This document shows, piece after piece, positions 25,211 to 33,592 of a stretch of DNA of 64,000 bases; the first letter of the stretch is position 1, and every line of letters starts with the position of its first letter. The translations under genes and the position numbers were made by a program. The notes under the pieces are model-generated. The model was not told the origin of the DNA. It did not search any database and saw nothing but the letters and a program-made list of their open reading frames with translations. The stretch is from Oerskovia turbata (GTDB lineage Bacteria; Actinomycetota; Actinomycetes; Actinomycetales; Cellulomonadaceae). Where the stretch lies: the NCBI RefSeq assembly GCF_000718325.1, contig NZ_JOFV01000005.1:124001-188000 (forward strand). The letters are read 5' to 3'.

Positions 25211-25606
25211 CTAGTGCTTGGCCTTGATGACGAGCACGGGGGCGTGGGCGTCGAGCAGGACGCGCTGGGTGGTGCTGCCGAGGAGGAACTTGCCGACGGG
25301 GGAGCGCTTGCGCGAGCCGATCACGACGAGGCTCGCCGCGAGGCGCTCGGCCTCGTCGAGGATCGCGACGGGCGGGTCGACGCGTGCCTCGCGGTACGTG
25401 ACGGTCGCGACCGGAGTGCCCTCGGGCAGGGCGTCGAGCAGGTGCGCGAGGTCCGACGGGAGCGGCGGGTCCTCCTGCGGGGGCCCCTCGAGCGGGGTGA
25501 GGACGAAGACGGCGAGCGGCAGGGCTCGGCGGAGCGCCTCGGCGGCTCCGGCTCGCAGTGCCGCCTCACCCTGTGGCGAGTCGTTGTAGGCCACAAGTAC
25601 GGTCAT
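25211..25606 (-). CDS. Universal stress protein family (UspA fold), short form
   Basis: A 131-residue single Usp domain: start strand MTVLVAYNDSPQGEAALRAG, and the nucleotide-loop segment ASLVVIGSRKRSPVGKFLLGSTTQRVLLDAHAPVLVI, which carries G-x2-...-G-S-T(x)-R as in ATP-binding Usp proteins. ATG 25606 gives the canonical N-terminus. It precedes the DUF4203 gene on the same strand. A role in stress survival is a family-level inference only. Confidence 0.88.
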   Translation of the reverse strand: MTVLVAYNDSPQGEAALRAGAAEALRRALPLAVFVLTPLEGPPQEDPPLPSDLAHLLDALPEGTPVATVTYREARVDPPVAILDEAERLAASLVVIGSRKRSPVGKFLLGSTTQRVLLDAHAPVLVIKAKH

Positions 25607-25726
25607 CGCCGCGGTGCTCCTCGTTCGTCGTGCCCGGGTCGACGGGCAGATCGCGTGTGCTCTGAACTCTCTCACACCGCAGGGGGCCGCGCAGCGAACG
25701 GGGGATCGTGCCGGGAGCTCCGGTCC

Positions 25727-25745
25727 CGACGGCGTCGCTCGCCGT
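25727..25745 (-). terminator. Short hairpin after the iclR-type gene
   Basis: GACGGCG and CGCCGTC (perfect 7-bp arms) around TCGCT, in the 204-base gap between the IclR stop and the Usp start. The rest of that gap shows no gene. Confidence 0.45.
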
Positions 25746-25810
25746 CGGCGTCCCGGCTCGGCCTGGTCGGTGCCCGGTTCCTCCGGGGTGGCCGCCGGGG
25801 CGGCGGGCGG

Positions 25811-26641
25811 TCAGCGGCCCGAGGGAGCGAGGTCGGCGGGCAGGCTCAGCGACGGGGGGAGCAGGGGGCGGGCGACGGTGTCGATCATTCGCGCGAGCTC
25901 GACGTGCCGGCTCGCGTCCATGCGGTCCGCCGGGGCGGTCACCGACAGTGCCGCGACGGCCTGGCCGGCGCGCAGGAGGGGGACCGCGAGGCAGCTGATG
26001 CCGGGTTCGTTCTCCTCGGTCTCGGTCGCGTAGCCGCGCTCACGGGTCTCGCCCAGGGTGGCCCACAGCGCGTCGCCGGTCACGGGGCTCGTCTCGCCGG
26101 CTGCGGCGGCGTACCAGCCCATCGCGGAGGGGTCGGTCGCGCGGAACGCGAGCAGGGCGCGGCCGAGCGCGGTGGTGGCGGCCGGGCGGCGGCGGCCGAT
26201 CGCCGACCACACGCGGACGGCGCGCGCGGGCTCGACCTTGTCGAGGTACACGATCTCCGGTCCGGACAGCACGCCCAGGTGGATGAGCTCGCCTGACGCC
26301 TCGCACACCGCGGTGAGCGCCGGGGTCAGCAGTGCGGGCAGGTGCTCCTCGCCGAGGAAGACGGTCCCGAGCGCGGTCGCGGCGGGTCCGAGGCGGTAGC
26401 TCCCGGTCGTGGGGTCCTGCTCGGCGTAGCCGCGGAACCGCAGCGCGGCGAGCGTGCGGTGCAGCGAGGTCTTGTTGAGGCCGAGGTCTGCGGCGAGGGG
26501 GCCCAGAGGGGTGCCGTGCGGGCCTGCGGCCGCGAGGTGCTCGAGCGCGAGCAGCGCCTTGTCGACCGAGCCGAGGGGGCTGGTGGCCGGTGCGGGGCCG
26601 CCCTCGGGAGCGTCCGTCCCGGCGGTCGGCCGGACTACCAC
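25811..26641 (-). CDS. IclR family transcriptional regulator
   Basis: A 276-residue regulator with an N-terminal winged helix (SVDKALLALEHLAAAGPHGTPL, then ADLGLNKTSLHRTLAALRFRGYAEQD) and a C-terminal GAF-like effector domain (ELIHLGVLSGPEIVYLDKVEP, TALGRALLAF, GYATETEENEPGISCLAVPLL), matching KdgR-type IclR proteins. It is divergent from KDPG aldolase and KDG kinase genes and probably represses them until 2-keto-3-deoxygluconate or a related ligand appears. The nested dyad at 26668-26703 is its likely site. Confidence 0.9.
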   Translation of the reverse strand: MVVRPTAGTDAPEGGPAPATSPLGSVDKALLALEHLAAAGPHGTPLGPLAADLGLNKTSLHRTLAALRFRGYAEQDPTTGSYRLGPAATALGTVFLGEEHLPALLTPALTAVCEASGELIHLGVLSGPEIVYLDKVEPARAVRVWSAIGRRRPAATTALGRALLAFRATDPSAMGWYAAAAGETSPVTGDALWATLGETRERGYATETEENEPGISCLAVPLLRAGQAVAALSVTAPADRMDASRHVELARMIDTVARPLLPPSLSLPADLAPSGR

Positions 26642-26667
26642 GGGCTGGGTCCGTTCACGTAGAGTGA

Positions 26668-26703
26668 TTTCGTATTCCAGAACATCCGTTCACTATAACG
26701 AAA
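26668..26703. promoter_or_regulatory. Nested dyad operator between iclR-type and KDPG aldolase genes
   Basis: Outer arms TTTCGT (26668-26673) and ACGAAA (26698-26703) and inner arms GAAC (26680-26683) and GTTC (26688-26691) share exactly the same centre. The right half covers TATAAC (26694-26699), the best -10 for the aldolase. CCGTTCAC also occurs twice as a direct repeat, at 26651 and 26687. The region is conspicuously AT-rich. Confidence 0.6.
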
Positions 26704-26714
26704 CGTGAGGCCTC

Positions 26715-27404
26715 ATGTCACCCGCTGCGCCCCCGACCGACCTCTACGAGCTCTTCGCCAGGGTCCGGGTCGTCCCCGTGGTCGTCGTGGAGGACGAGGC
26801 CCAGGCGCTCGCCCTCGGCACCGCCCTGCTCGACGGCTGCCTGCCCATCGCCGAGATCACCTTCCGCACCGCCGGTGCACGCGCCGCGATCGCGGCCGTG
26901 ACGCGCGAGCTTCCCGAGCTCGTGACCGGGGCCGGGACCGTGATCAACGCCGAGCAGGTCGACCAGGCCGTCGACGCCGGCGCCCGCTTCGTCGTCTCGC
27001 CCGGCCTGAGCGCCGACGTCGTGCGCCGCGCGCAGCACCACGGCCTGCCGATCTTCCCGGGGGTCGCGACGCCGTCGGACATCATGGCGGCCCTCGCGCT
27101 GGGGCTCGACGTCGTGAAGTTCTTCCCTGCCGGCATCAACGGGGGAGTGCCCGCGATCAAGGCGCTGTCCGCACCGTTCCCCGGCCTGCGCTTCGTCCCC
27201 ACGGGCGGCGTGAGCGCCGCGAACGCGACCGAGTACCTCACCGTGCCCTCGGTCCTCGCGGTAGGCGGCTCGTGGATGGTCGACAAGTCCCTCGTCGAGG
27301 CGGGCGACTTCGCCGAGATCGCACGCCGCTCCACCGAGGCCGTGGCCCTCGCGGCAGCCCTCCCGTCCACGGCGCCCGCCGCCACCCCTGTCGCAGGAAA
27401 GTGA
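26715..27404 (+). CDS. eda: KDPG/KHG aldolase
   Basis: A 229-residue class I aldolase that splits 2-keto-3-deoxy-6-phosphogluconate into pyruvate and glyceraldehyde 3-phosphate (and may use 4-hydroxy-2-oxoglutarate). Visible motifs are PIAEITFRTAGA with the catalytic Glu, GAGTVINAEQVDQAVDAGARFVVSPG (in parts), FPGVATPSDIMAALALG and DVVKFFPAG with the Schiff-base Lys; FVPTGGVSAANATEYL is the phosphate-binding loop. It precedes the KDG kinase by 7 bases in one operon under the IclR regulator. The C-terminal 15 residues are an Ala/Pro tail. Confidence 0.93.
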   Translation: MSPAAPPTDLYELFARVRVVPVVVVEDEAQALALGTALLDGCLPIAEITFRTAGARAAIAAVTRELPELVTGAGTVINAEQVDQAVDAGARFVVSPGLSADVVRRAQHHGLPIFPGVATPSDIMAALALGLDVVKFFPAGINGGVPAIKALSAPFPGLRFVPTGGVSAANATEYLTVPSVLAVGGSWMVDKSLVEAGDFAEIARRSTEAVALAAALPSTAPAATPVAGK

Positions 27405-27411
27405 GCCAGGC

Positions 27412-28530
27412 ATGACCACCACGCCTCAAGCCGCCCCTCTGAACCTGCGCCCGGCCGCGGACTGCACCTACGACGTCGTCTCCCTCGGCGAGGTCATGCT
27501 CCGCCTCGACCCGGGCGAGCGACGCATCAAGACCACGCGCTCGTTCGACGCCTGGGAGGGTGGCGGGGAGTACAACGTCGCGCGCGGCCTGCGCCGTTGC
27601 TTCGGCCTGCGCGGCGCGATCGTCACGGCGCTCGCGGACAACGAGGTCGGCCGACTGGTCGAGGACCTCATGCTCACGGGCGGGCTCGACACGAGCTACG
27701 TCCGGTGGGTGCCGTACGACGGGATCGGCCGGACGGTCCGCAACGGCCTCAACTTCACCGAGCGCGGCTACGGGGTGCGCGGCGCGGTCGGGGTGAGCGA
27801 CCGCGGCAACACCGCGATCGCGCAGATGCAGCCCGACGACGTCGACTGGGACGAGCTGTTCGGGCGCGGCGTGCGCTGGCTCCACACCGGCGGGATCTTC
27901 GCGGCGCTGTCCGCGTCGTCCGCGGACGTCGCCGAGGCCGCGATGAAGGCCGCGCGCAAGCACGGCACGATCGTGTCCTACGACCTCAACTACCGCCCGT
28001 CGCTGTGGCAGGGCATCGGCGGCCCTGCGCGTGCGCAGGAGGTCAACCGCCACCTCGCGCAGTACGTCGACGTCATGATCGGCAACGAGGAGGACTTCAC
28101 CGCGAGCCTCGGGTTCGAGATCGAGGGCGTCGACGAGAACCTCACCGACCTGGACACCGCGGCGTTCCGCGCCATGATCGAGACCGCTGCGGCCGCCTAC
28201 CCGAACTTCCAGGTCATCGGTACGACCATGCGTGCGGTGCACTCCGCGACCCGCAACGACTGGGGTGCCGTCGCGTGGTCCCGCGTGCAGGGCTTCGCCG
28301 AGGCCACGCACCGCGCCGACCTCGAGATCCTCGACCGTGTGGGCGGCGGCGACTCGTTCGCGTCAGGCCTCGCGTACGGGCTCATGGAGCTCGGCTCGAT
28401 CCAGGAGGCGGTCGAGTACGGCGCCGCGCACGGCGCGATCGCGATGACCACCCCGGGTGACACGTCGACGGCGTCGCTCGCCGAGGTCCGCAAGCTCGCG
28501 TCAGGCGGGAGCGCGCGCGTCCAGCGCTGA
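27412..28530 (+). CDS. kdgK: PfkB family 2-keto-3-deoxygluconate kinase
   Basis: A 372-residue ribokinase-fold sugar kinase that would phosphorylate 2-keto-3-deoxygluconate to feed the aldolase encoded just upstream. PfkB motif 1 is seen around EGGGEYNVARGLRRCFG, motif 2 as ILDRVGGGDSFASGLAYGL with the catalytic Asp; VSYDLNYRPSLW is the characteristic KDG-kinase strand. Compared with E. coli KdgK it is about 60 residues longer, mostly in an insert around the INEEDFTASLGFEI-like region. Operon position makes the KDG assignment strong, though substrate is inferred. Confidence 0.88.
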   Translation: MTTTPQAAPLNLRPAADCTYDVVSLGEVMLRLDPGERRIKTTRSFDAWEGGGEYNVARGLRRCFGLRGAIVTALADNEVGRLVEDLMLTGGLDTSYVRWVPYDGIGRTVRNGLNFTERGYGVRGAVGVSDRGNTAIAQMQPDDVDWDELFGRGVRWLHTGGIFAALSASSADVAEAAMKAARKHGTIVSYDLNYRPSLWQGIGGPARAQEVNRHLAQYVDVMIGNEEDFTASLGFEIEGVDENLTDLDTAAFRAMIETAAAAYPNFQVIGTTMRAVHSATRNDWGAVAWSRVQGFAEATHRADLEILDRVGGGDSFASGLAYGLMELGSIQEAVEYGAAHGAIAMTTPGDTSTASLAEVRKLASGGSARVQR

Positions 28531-28543
28531 GGCACCCGCCGAG

Positions 28544-28588
28544 AGGCGGCGAACGGGGGTCCAGGGACGTCCCGGACCCCCGTTCGCC
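28544..28588. terminator. 17-bp perfect inverted repeat after kdgK
   Basis: Arms 28544-28560 (GCGGCGAACGGGGGTCC) and 28572-28588 are perfect inverses with an 11-nt loop that is itself palindromic (GGGACGTCCC). Outer flanks GAGAG/ATCTC extend the stem imperfectly to 28539-28593. It follows the kdgK stop by 13 bases. Confidence 0.75.
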
Positions 28589-28770
28589 GCATCTCGCGAC
28601 GGCTCGCGACGGCCGTCGTCCGTCCGCGGCCGAGCCCGCTCCTCGTCGGCGGCGCGCCGAGCAGCATCCCGCGCGCACGCGACAGGTCGCGGCTAGGGTG
28701 GACGAGGACGGACAGATCGGACACAGCCCGTCGGCAGCCCCCGCGGCCCGACGAGTGCGAGGAGGCACAC

Positions 28771-29139
28771 GTGGTGCAGCGTGGTGAGGTCCCGCTGGGC
28801 CGCCTCCCACGGCGCACCGTCGACGCGCCCGCCGACATCGCCCGTGCCGTCGAGCACGCACGCATCCTGCGCGGAGCAGGCGACCCCACGGGTGCGGCCC
28901 GCGTCCTCGACCGGGCCTTCGACGCCGAGGGCGTCCGGACCCGGACCGTCTCCGAGCGCCTGCGCTTCCGGGCGCTCGTCCTGCGGGCGGACCTCGCTCT
29001 CCAGCTGCACGACGACGACGCGGCCGCCCGGTTCCTCGCCGGCGCCGAGGCGCTGCCCCTGCTCGCGGACGCCCTCGCCGCGCTCGACAACGACGTGCAC
29101 CTCGCCGAAGAGCTGCGCGAGCGCCTCGACGCCGACTGA
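28771..29139 (+). CDS. Hypothetical helical protein upstream of kdp
   Basis: A 122-residue protein of unknown family. From residue 20 on it is nearly all amphipathic helix (ADIARAVEHARILRGAGDPTGAARVLDRAF, RFRALVLRADLALQLHDDDAAARFLAGAEALPLL in parts), with the ALA/LDxxF spacing of TPR-like repeats. GAGGAGG lies before GTG 28771 and TAGGGT at 28693-28698 may be its -10. It is 216 bases from the kdp micro-ORF, separated by the presumed KdpE-controlled promoter, so it is probably not in the kdp operon. Confidence 0.65.
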   Translation: MVQRGEVPLGRLPRRTVDAPADIARAVEHARILRGAGDPTGAARVLDRAFDAEGVRTRTVSERLRFRALVLRADLALQLHDDDAAARFLAGAEALPLLADALAALDNDVHLAEELRERLDAD

Positions 29140-29160
29140 TGCCGCCGCACGGCCCGCGCC

Positions 29161-29244
29161 GTCAGGGTTGCGTCAACACCTGCCCGGCCCCCGTCAAGGA
29201 CCCGTCAACGCCCACCTCCGACGTCCCGCCCGCGCCGTAGACCT
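29161..29244 (+). promoter_or_regulatory. Putative KdpE-controlled kdp promoter
   Basis: GTCA(A/G) elements begin at 29161, 29172, 29193 and 29204, that is two pairs with 11-base spacing set 21 bases apart, the direct-repeat geometry bound by OmpR/PhoB-class response regulators. TAGACC at 29239-29244 is the likely -10; there is no good -35, as expected for an activated promoter. The likely activator, KdpE, is encoded at the operon's end. Confidence 0.5.
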
Positions 29245-29250
29245 GAGGTG

Positions 29251-29269
29251 TGCGCAGGAGCTGCGCACC
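29251..29269 (+). other. Hairpin at the presumed 5' end of kdp mRNA
   Basis: GTGCGCAG (29251-29258) and CTGCGCAC (29262-29269) are perfect 8-bp arms with a 3-nt loop, beginning 7 bases after the proposed -10. It would cap the transcript's 5' end. No longer riboswitch-like structure was recognised in 29270-29355. Confidence 0.45.
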
Positions 29270-29355
29270 GGCACCGCGCCTCCCGCACGGACCACGAGCA
29301 CCCGCTCGCGATCCCCGGAGCCGCCCGCCGCACGACGTTCGAAGGCAGAGCTCAG

Positions 29356-29454
29356 ATGGCCGACCTGGCCTACATCCTGCTGACCGTGGTGTTCTTCACC
29401 GCCGTCGGCCTCGTGGCACGCCGCCACGGCTCCTCCGGGGGGTCCTCGTCATGA
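29356..29454 (+). CDS. 32-residue membrane micro-protein ahead of kdpF
   Basis: MADLAYILLTVVFFTAVGL is a single hydrophobic helix, followed by the basic ARRHG and a Ser/Gly tail. Its stop overlaps the kdpF ATG (ATGA), so it is co-translated with the Kdp pump genes. AAGGCAGAG precedes the ATG. Small proteins of this kind precede kdpF in other actinobacteria, but none has a defined role; a second KdpF-like stabiliser is one possibility. Confidence 0.7.
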   Translation: MADLAYILLTVVFFTAVGLVARRHGSSGGSSS

Positions 29455-29543
29455 CGGTCCTCGACTGGGTCGGGCTCGGCACCGTCGTGGTGCTCCTCGG
29501 CTACCTGTTCGTCGCCCTGCTCCGCAGCGACAAGGTCCGGTGA
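29451..29543 (+). CDS. kdpF: Potassium-transporting ATPase subunit KdpF
   Basis: A 30-residue single-helix protein ([20 protein letters not shown], then [10 protein letters not shown]), the usual size and pattern of KdpF, which stabilises the KdpABC complex in the membrane. Its stop overlaps the kdpA GTG by the GTGA junction, and its start overlaps the preceding micro-ORF. Confidence 0.9.
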   Translation: MTVLDWVGLGTVVVLLGYLFVALLRSDKVR

Positions 29544-31228
29544 GCGCGACCGTGCTCACCCAGACTTCCGGGGCGTGGCTCGCCGTCGGGCAGGTCGCCC
29601 TGCTCCTCCTCGCGCTCGCCGCCGTGCACGCCCCGCTCGGCGCCTACATGGCGCGCGTCTTCACCTCGCCCCGGCACCTGCGCATCGAACGGGCCGGGTA
29701 CCGGGTCATGCGAGTCGACCCCGACGCCGAGCAGAGGTGGAGCACCTACCTGCTCTCGCTCCTCGGCTTCTCGATGGCCTCCCTCCTGGTCCTGTACGGG
29801 CTCGCGCGCCTCCAGGCGCACCTGCCGATGAACCTCGGGTTCGCCGGCTTCGACCCGGCCGGTGCCTGGAACACCGCGGTCTCGTTCGTGGCCAACACGA
29901 ACTGGCAGTGGTACTCGGGCGAGGCCGCCGCAGGGCACCTGCTCCAGATGGCGGGACTCGCGGTGCAGAACTTCGTGTCCGCCGCCGTCGGCATCTCCGT
30001 CGCCGTCGCCCTGATCCGCGGCTTCATGCGCTCCGGAACGGACGGGCGCGTCGGAAACTTCTGGTCCGACCTGACCCGGACCTGCGTGCGCATCCTGCTC
30101 CCGATGGCGTTCGTCGGCGCGCTCGTGCTGCTCGCGACGGGCGTCATCCAGAACTTCGACGCGCACACCGCGATCGACACCGTCGCAGGTGGCACGCAGC
30201 ACGTGCTCGGCGGCCCCGTCGCGTCGCAGGAGGTCATCAAGGAGCTCGGCACCAACGGCGGCGGTTTCTTCAACGCCAACTCGGCGCACCCGTTCGAGAA
30301 CCCCAGCCCGTTCTCCAACCTGTTCGAGATCTTCCTCATCCTCGTCATCCCCTTCACGCTGCCCCGCACGTTCGGCCTCATGGTCGGCGACAAGCGGCAG
30401 GGCTGGGCGATCCTCGGGGCCATGGGCGCGCTGTGGCTCACCGCGGTCGCGCTCATCACCTGGGCCGAGATGGCCGGACCAGGTGCCGCGCCCCTCGCCG
30501 CGGGTGGCGCGATGGAGGGCAAGGAGACCCGCTTCGGCCCGGCCGCGAGCGCCCTGTTCGCCGCGTCCACCACGGGCACCTCGACCGGGGCGGTCAACGC
30601 CATGCACGACTCCCTGACCGCACCGGGCGGTGGCGTCGCGATGTTCACCATGATGCTCGGCGAGATCGCGCCGGGCGGGGTCGGGTCGGGCCTGTACGGG
30701 ATGCTCATGCTCGCGATCGTCGCGGTGTTCGTCTCGGGGCTCATGGTGGGGCGCACGCCCGAGTACCTCGGCAAGAAGATCGGCCGCCAGGAGATCACGC
30801 TCGTCGCGCTCTACATCCTCACCGTCCCGTTCCTCGTGCTCGTCGGTACGGCCCTCGCGATCGCCCTGCCCGCCGGGCAGGCGGGCATCCAGGAAGCGGG
30901 CCCGCACGGGCTGTCCGAAGTCCTGTACGGGTTCACGTCCGCGGCCAACAACAACGGCTCGGCGTTCGGCGGCCTCACGTCCGGCACGCCCTTCTACAAC
31001 ACGGCCCTCGGCATCGCGATGCTCGCCGGCCGCTTCGTCCCCATGGCCCTCGTCCTGGCGCTCGCCGGACGCTTCGCCTCCCAGACGACGGTCCCCGCCA
31101 CCGCGGGCACCCTCCCGACGCACCAGCCGCTCTTCGTGGGCGTGCTCGGGACCGTCGCCCTGGTCGTCGTCGGGCTCACCTTCGTCCCCGTGCTGTCGCT
31201 CGGTCCCATCGTGGAGTCGCTCTCATGA
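29540..31228 (+). CDS. kdpA: Potassium-transporting ATPase subunit KdpA
   Basis: A 562-residue channel-like subunit that selects and binds K+. Four pore-loop regions of the SKT fold can be recognised, including [57 protein letters not shown] and [21 protein letters not shown]. Ten hydrophobic helices surround them. The GTG at 29540 overlaps kdpF and the stop overlaps kdpB, so all subunits are translationally coupled. Confidence 0.96.
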   Translation: MSATVLTQTSGAWLAVGQVALLLLALAAVHAPLGAYMARVFTSPRHLRIERAGYRVMRVDPDAEQRWSTYLLSLLGFSMASLLVLYGLARLQAHLPMNLGFAGFDPAGAWNTAVSFVANTNWQWYSGEAAAGHLLQMAGLAVQNFVSAAVGISVAVALIRGFMRSGTDGRVGNFWSDLTRTCVRILLPMAFVGALVLLATGVIQNFDAHTAIDTVAGGTQHVLGGPVASQEVIKELGTNGGGFFNANSAHPFENPSPFSNLFEIFLILVIPFTLPRTFGLMVGDKRQGWAILGAMGALWLTAVALITWAEMAGPGAAPLAAGGAMEGKETRFGPAASALFAASTTGTSTGAVNAMHDSLTAPGGGVAMFTMMLGEIAPGGVGSGLYGMLMLAIVAVFVSGLMVGRTPEYLGKKIGRQEITLVALYILTVPFLVLVGTALAIALPAGQAGIQEAGPHGLSEVLYGFTSAANNNGSAFGGLTSGTPFYNTALGIAMLAGRFVPMALVLALAGRFASQTTVPATAGTLPTHQPLFVGVLGTVALVVVGLTFVPVLSLGPIVESLS

Positions 31229-33591
31229 ACAGTTCTTCTTCTGTCGCTCCCTCCGGGCGCGTCCCCGCGGGGGGCGGGGCGGGTCTTCCCGAGGACCTCG
31301 TTCCTCGGTCCTCCGCCAGGCCCGCCACGACCCGCCCCGCCCCCCGCGGGGACACGCTGCTCGATGCGTCCGACGCGGTCCTGCTTCCTGTCGCCGGAGG
31401 CTCAGCCGGTGCTGTCGAGGAGGGTGCTGCCGGCCCGACCGGTGGACCCCGGACTGCCGGCGCTCCCTCCGGCCGCAGTGGAAAGCCGGCCCGAGGCGCC
31501 TCGCTCTCGTGGGCGCAGGTCCGGGCCGCGCTGCCCGGGGCGCTGCGCAAGCTCGACCCGCGTGAGCTGTACACGTCGCCCGTGCTGTTCGTCGTCGAGC
31601 TCGGGGCCGTGGCCACGACGCTGCTGGCCGCGTTCGAGCCCAGCGTGTTCGCGTGGGCCATCGCGGTGTGGTTGTGGGCGACCGTGCTGTTCGCGACGCT
31701 CGCCGAGTCGATCGCGGAGAGCCGCGGCAAGGCGCAGGCGTCGAGCCTGCGAGCGACGCAGCAGCAGACGACCGCGCGGCGCGTCATGGCTCCGTCCGAC
31801 ACCTTGGCGTCGGGCACGGGTCTCGCGTCCCTCCCGACGGCGGAGGTCCCCTCCTCGACGCTGGGCGTCGGGGACGTGGTGGTCGTCCGGGCGGGCGAGA
31901 TCATCCCCGGGGACGGTGACGTGATCGAGGGCGTCGCGTCGGTCGACGAGTCCGCGATCACGGGCGAGTCCGCCCCGGTGATCCGGGAGTCGGGCGGGGA
32001 CCGGTCGGCGGTCACGGGCGGGACCGTGGTCCTGTCCGACACGATCGTCGTGCGGATCACCGCACCCGCGGGCCACACGTTCGTCGACCGGATGATCGCG
32101 CTCGTCGAGGGGTCGGAGCGTCAGCGCACGCCCAACGAGATCGCGCTCAACATCCTGCTGACCTCGCTCACGATCATCTTCCTGCTGGCCGTCGTGACGC
32201 TCCAGCCGTTCGCGGTGTACTCGGGCTCCGAGCAGTCGATGATCGTCCTCATCTCGCTGCTCGTGTGCCTCATCCCCACGACCATCGGGGCGCTGCTGTC
32301 GGCGATCGGCATCGCGGGCATGGACCGGCTCGTCCAGCGCAACGTGCTCGCGATGTCGGGCCGCGCGGTCGAGGCCGCGGGCGACGTCGACGTCCTGCTG
32401 CTCGACAAGACCGGCACCATCACGTACGGCAACCGTCAGGCGGCCGACCTCCTGACGGTCGGCGACGTCACGACGGCGCAGCTCGCCGAGGCCGCCCGGC
32501 TCTCGTCCCTCGCGGACGAGACGCCCGAGGGCAAGAGCATCGTGGCGCTCGTGCGCGAGCGGTACGGCGTGGGGGACCGGCCGTCGGACCGGACGGACGA
32601 CCTCACCGTGGCCGAGATGGTGCCCTTCACCGCGCAGACGCGCATGAGCGGGATCGACCTGCCGCTGCCGGGCGGACGCGTGCGCCGCATCCGCAAGGGT
32701 GCGGGCAGCGCGGTCCAGCGCTGGGTGCACTCGACGGGGGCGACCACCGTGGGGACGACGGCCGAGCAGCTCGCAGCCCACGTCGACGCCGTGAGCTCCT
32801 CGGGCGGCACACCGCTCGTCGTGGCCGAGCAGATCGGCGAAGGGCCGGCGCGCGTGCTCGGCGTCGTCCACCTCAAGGACGTCGTCAAGGACGGCATGCG
32901 CGAACGGTTCGACGAGCTGCGCGCCATGGGCATCCGCACCGTCATGGTCACGGGAGACAACGCCGTGACCGCGCGGGCCATCGCCGCCGAGGCGGGCGTC
33001 GACGACGTCCTGGCCGAGGCGACCCCCGAGGACAAGCTCGCCCTCATCCGGCGCGAGCAGGCCGGCGGGCGGCTCGTCGCCATGGCGGGCGACGGCACCA
33101 ACGACGCCCCCGCCCTGGCGCAGGCCGACGTGGGTGTCGCGATGAACACCGGGACCACCGCCGCCAAGGAGGCGGGCAACATGGTGGACCTCGACTCCGA
33201 CCCGACCAAGCTCATCGAGATCGTCGAGATCGGCAAGCAGCTCCTCATCACGCGCGGCGCCCTGACGACCTTCTCGATCGCGAACGACATCGCGAAGTAC
33301 TTCGCGATCCTGCCCGCGATGTTCATGGTCGTGTTCCCGCAGCTCGGGGTGCTCAACGTCATGCGCCTGTCGAGCCCCGAGTCGGCGATCCTGTCGGCCG
33401 TCGTGTTCAACGCGCTCATCATCCTGGTGCTCATCCCGCTCTCGCTCAAGGGCGTGCGGTACCGGCCGTCGTCGGCCTCCGCGATGCTGCGCCGCAACCT
33501 CCTGGTCTACGGCGTGGGCGGCCTCGTGGCCCCGTTCGTCGGGATCAAGCTCATCGACCTCGTGATCTCCCTCATCCCCGGGATTGGCTGA
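31225..33591 (+). CDS. kdpB: Potassium-transporting ATPase ATP-binding subunit KdpB, with N-terminal extension
   Basis: A 788-residue P-type ATPase. The phosphorylation site is [13 protein letters not shown] with Asp394; TGES (ITGESAPV) is the actuator loop and [32 protein letters not shown] the hinge motifs. The first ~105 residues before [24 protein letters not shown] are a Ser/Pro/Gly/Ala-rich extension absent from typical ~690-residue KdpB. The start is fixed by the ATGA overlap with kdpA and by the lack of any in-frame start before the first membrane helix. A perfect 24-bp inverted repeat lies inside this extension. Confidence 0.95.
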   Translation: MNSSSSVAPSGRVPAGGGAGLPEDLVPRSSARPATTRPAPRGDTLLDASDAVLLPVAGGSAGAVEEGAAGPTGGPRTAGAPSGRSGKPARGASLSWAQVRAALPGALRKLDPRELYTSPVLFVVELGAVATTLLAAFEPSVFAWAIAVWLWATVLFATLAESIAESRGKAQASSLRATQQQTTARRVMAPSDTLASGTGLASLPTAEVPSSTLGVGDVVVVRAGEIIPGDGDVIEGVASVDESAITGESAPVIRESGGDRSAVTGGTVVLSDTIVVRITAPAGHTFVDRMIALVEGSERQRTPNEIALNILLTSLTIIFLLAVVTLQPFAVYSGSEQSMIVLISLLVCLIPTTIGALLSAIGIAGMDRLVQRNVLAMSGRAVEAAGDVDVLLLDKTGTITYGNRQAADLLTVGDVTTAQLAEAARLSSLADETPEGKSIVALVRERYGVGDRPSDRTDDLTVAEMVPFTAQTRMSGIDLPLPGGRVRRIRKGAGSAVQRWVHSTGATTVGTTAEQLAAHVDAVSSSGGTPLVVAEQIGEGPARVLGVVHLKDVVKDGMRERFDELRAMGIRTVMVTGDNAVTARAIAAEAGVDDVLAEATPEDKLALIRREQAGGRLVAMAGDGTNDAPALAQADVGVAMNTGTTAAKEAGNMVDLDSDPTKLIEIVEIGKQLLITRGALTTFSIANDIAKYFAILPAMFMVVFPQLGVLNVMRLSSPESAILSAVVFNALIILVLIPLSLKGVRYRPSSASAMLRRNLLVYGVGGLVAPFVGIKLIDLVISLIPGIG
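31261..31353. repeat. 24-bp perfect inverted repeat inside the kdpB N-terminal extension
   Basis: Arms 31261-31284 (GTCCCCGCGGGG... GCGGGT) and 31330-31353 are exact inverses over 24 bases with a 45-base loop. Inside the loop GAGGACC (31291-31297) and GGTCCTC (31307-31313) make a second perfect 7-bp hairpin. Confidence 0.85.
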
Positions 33592-33592
33592 C

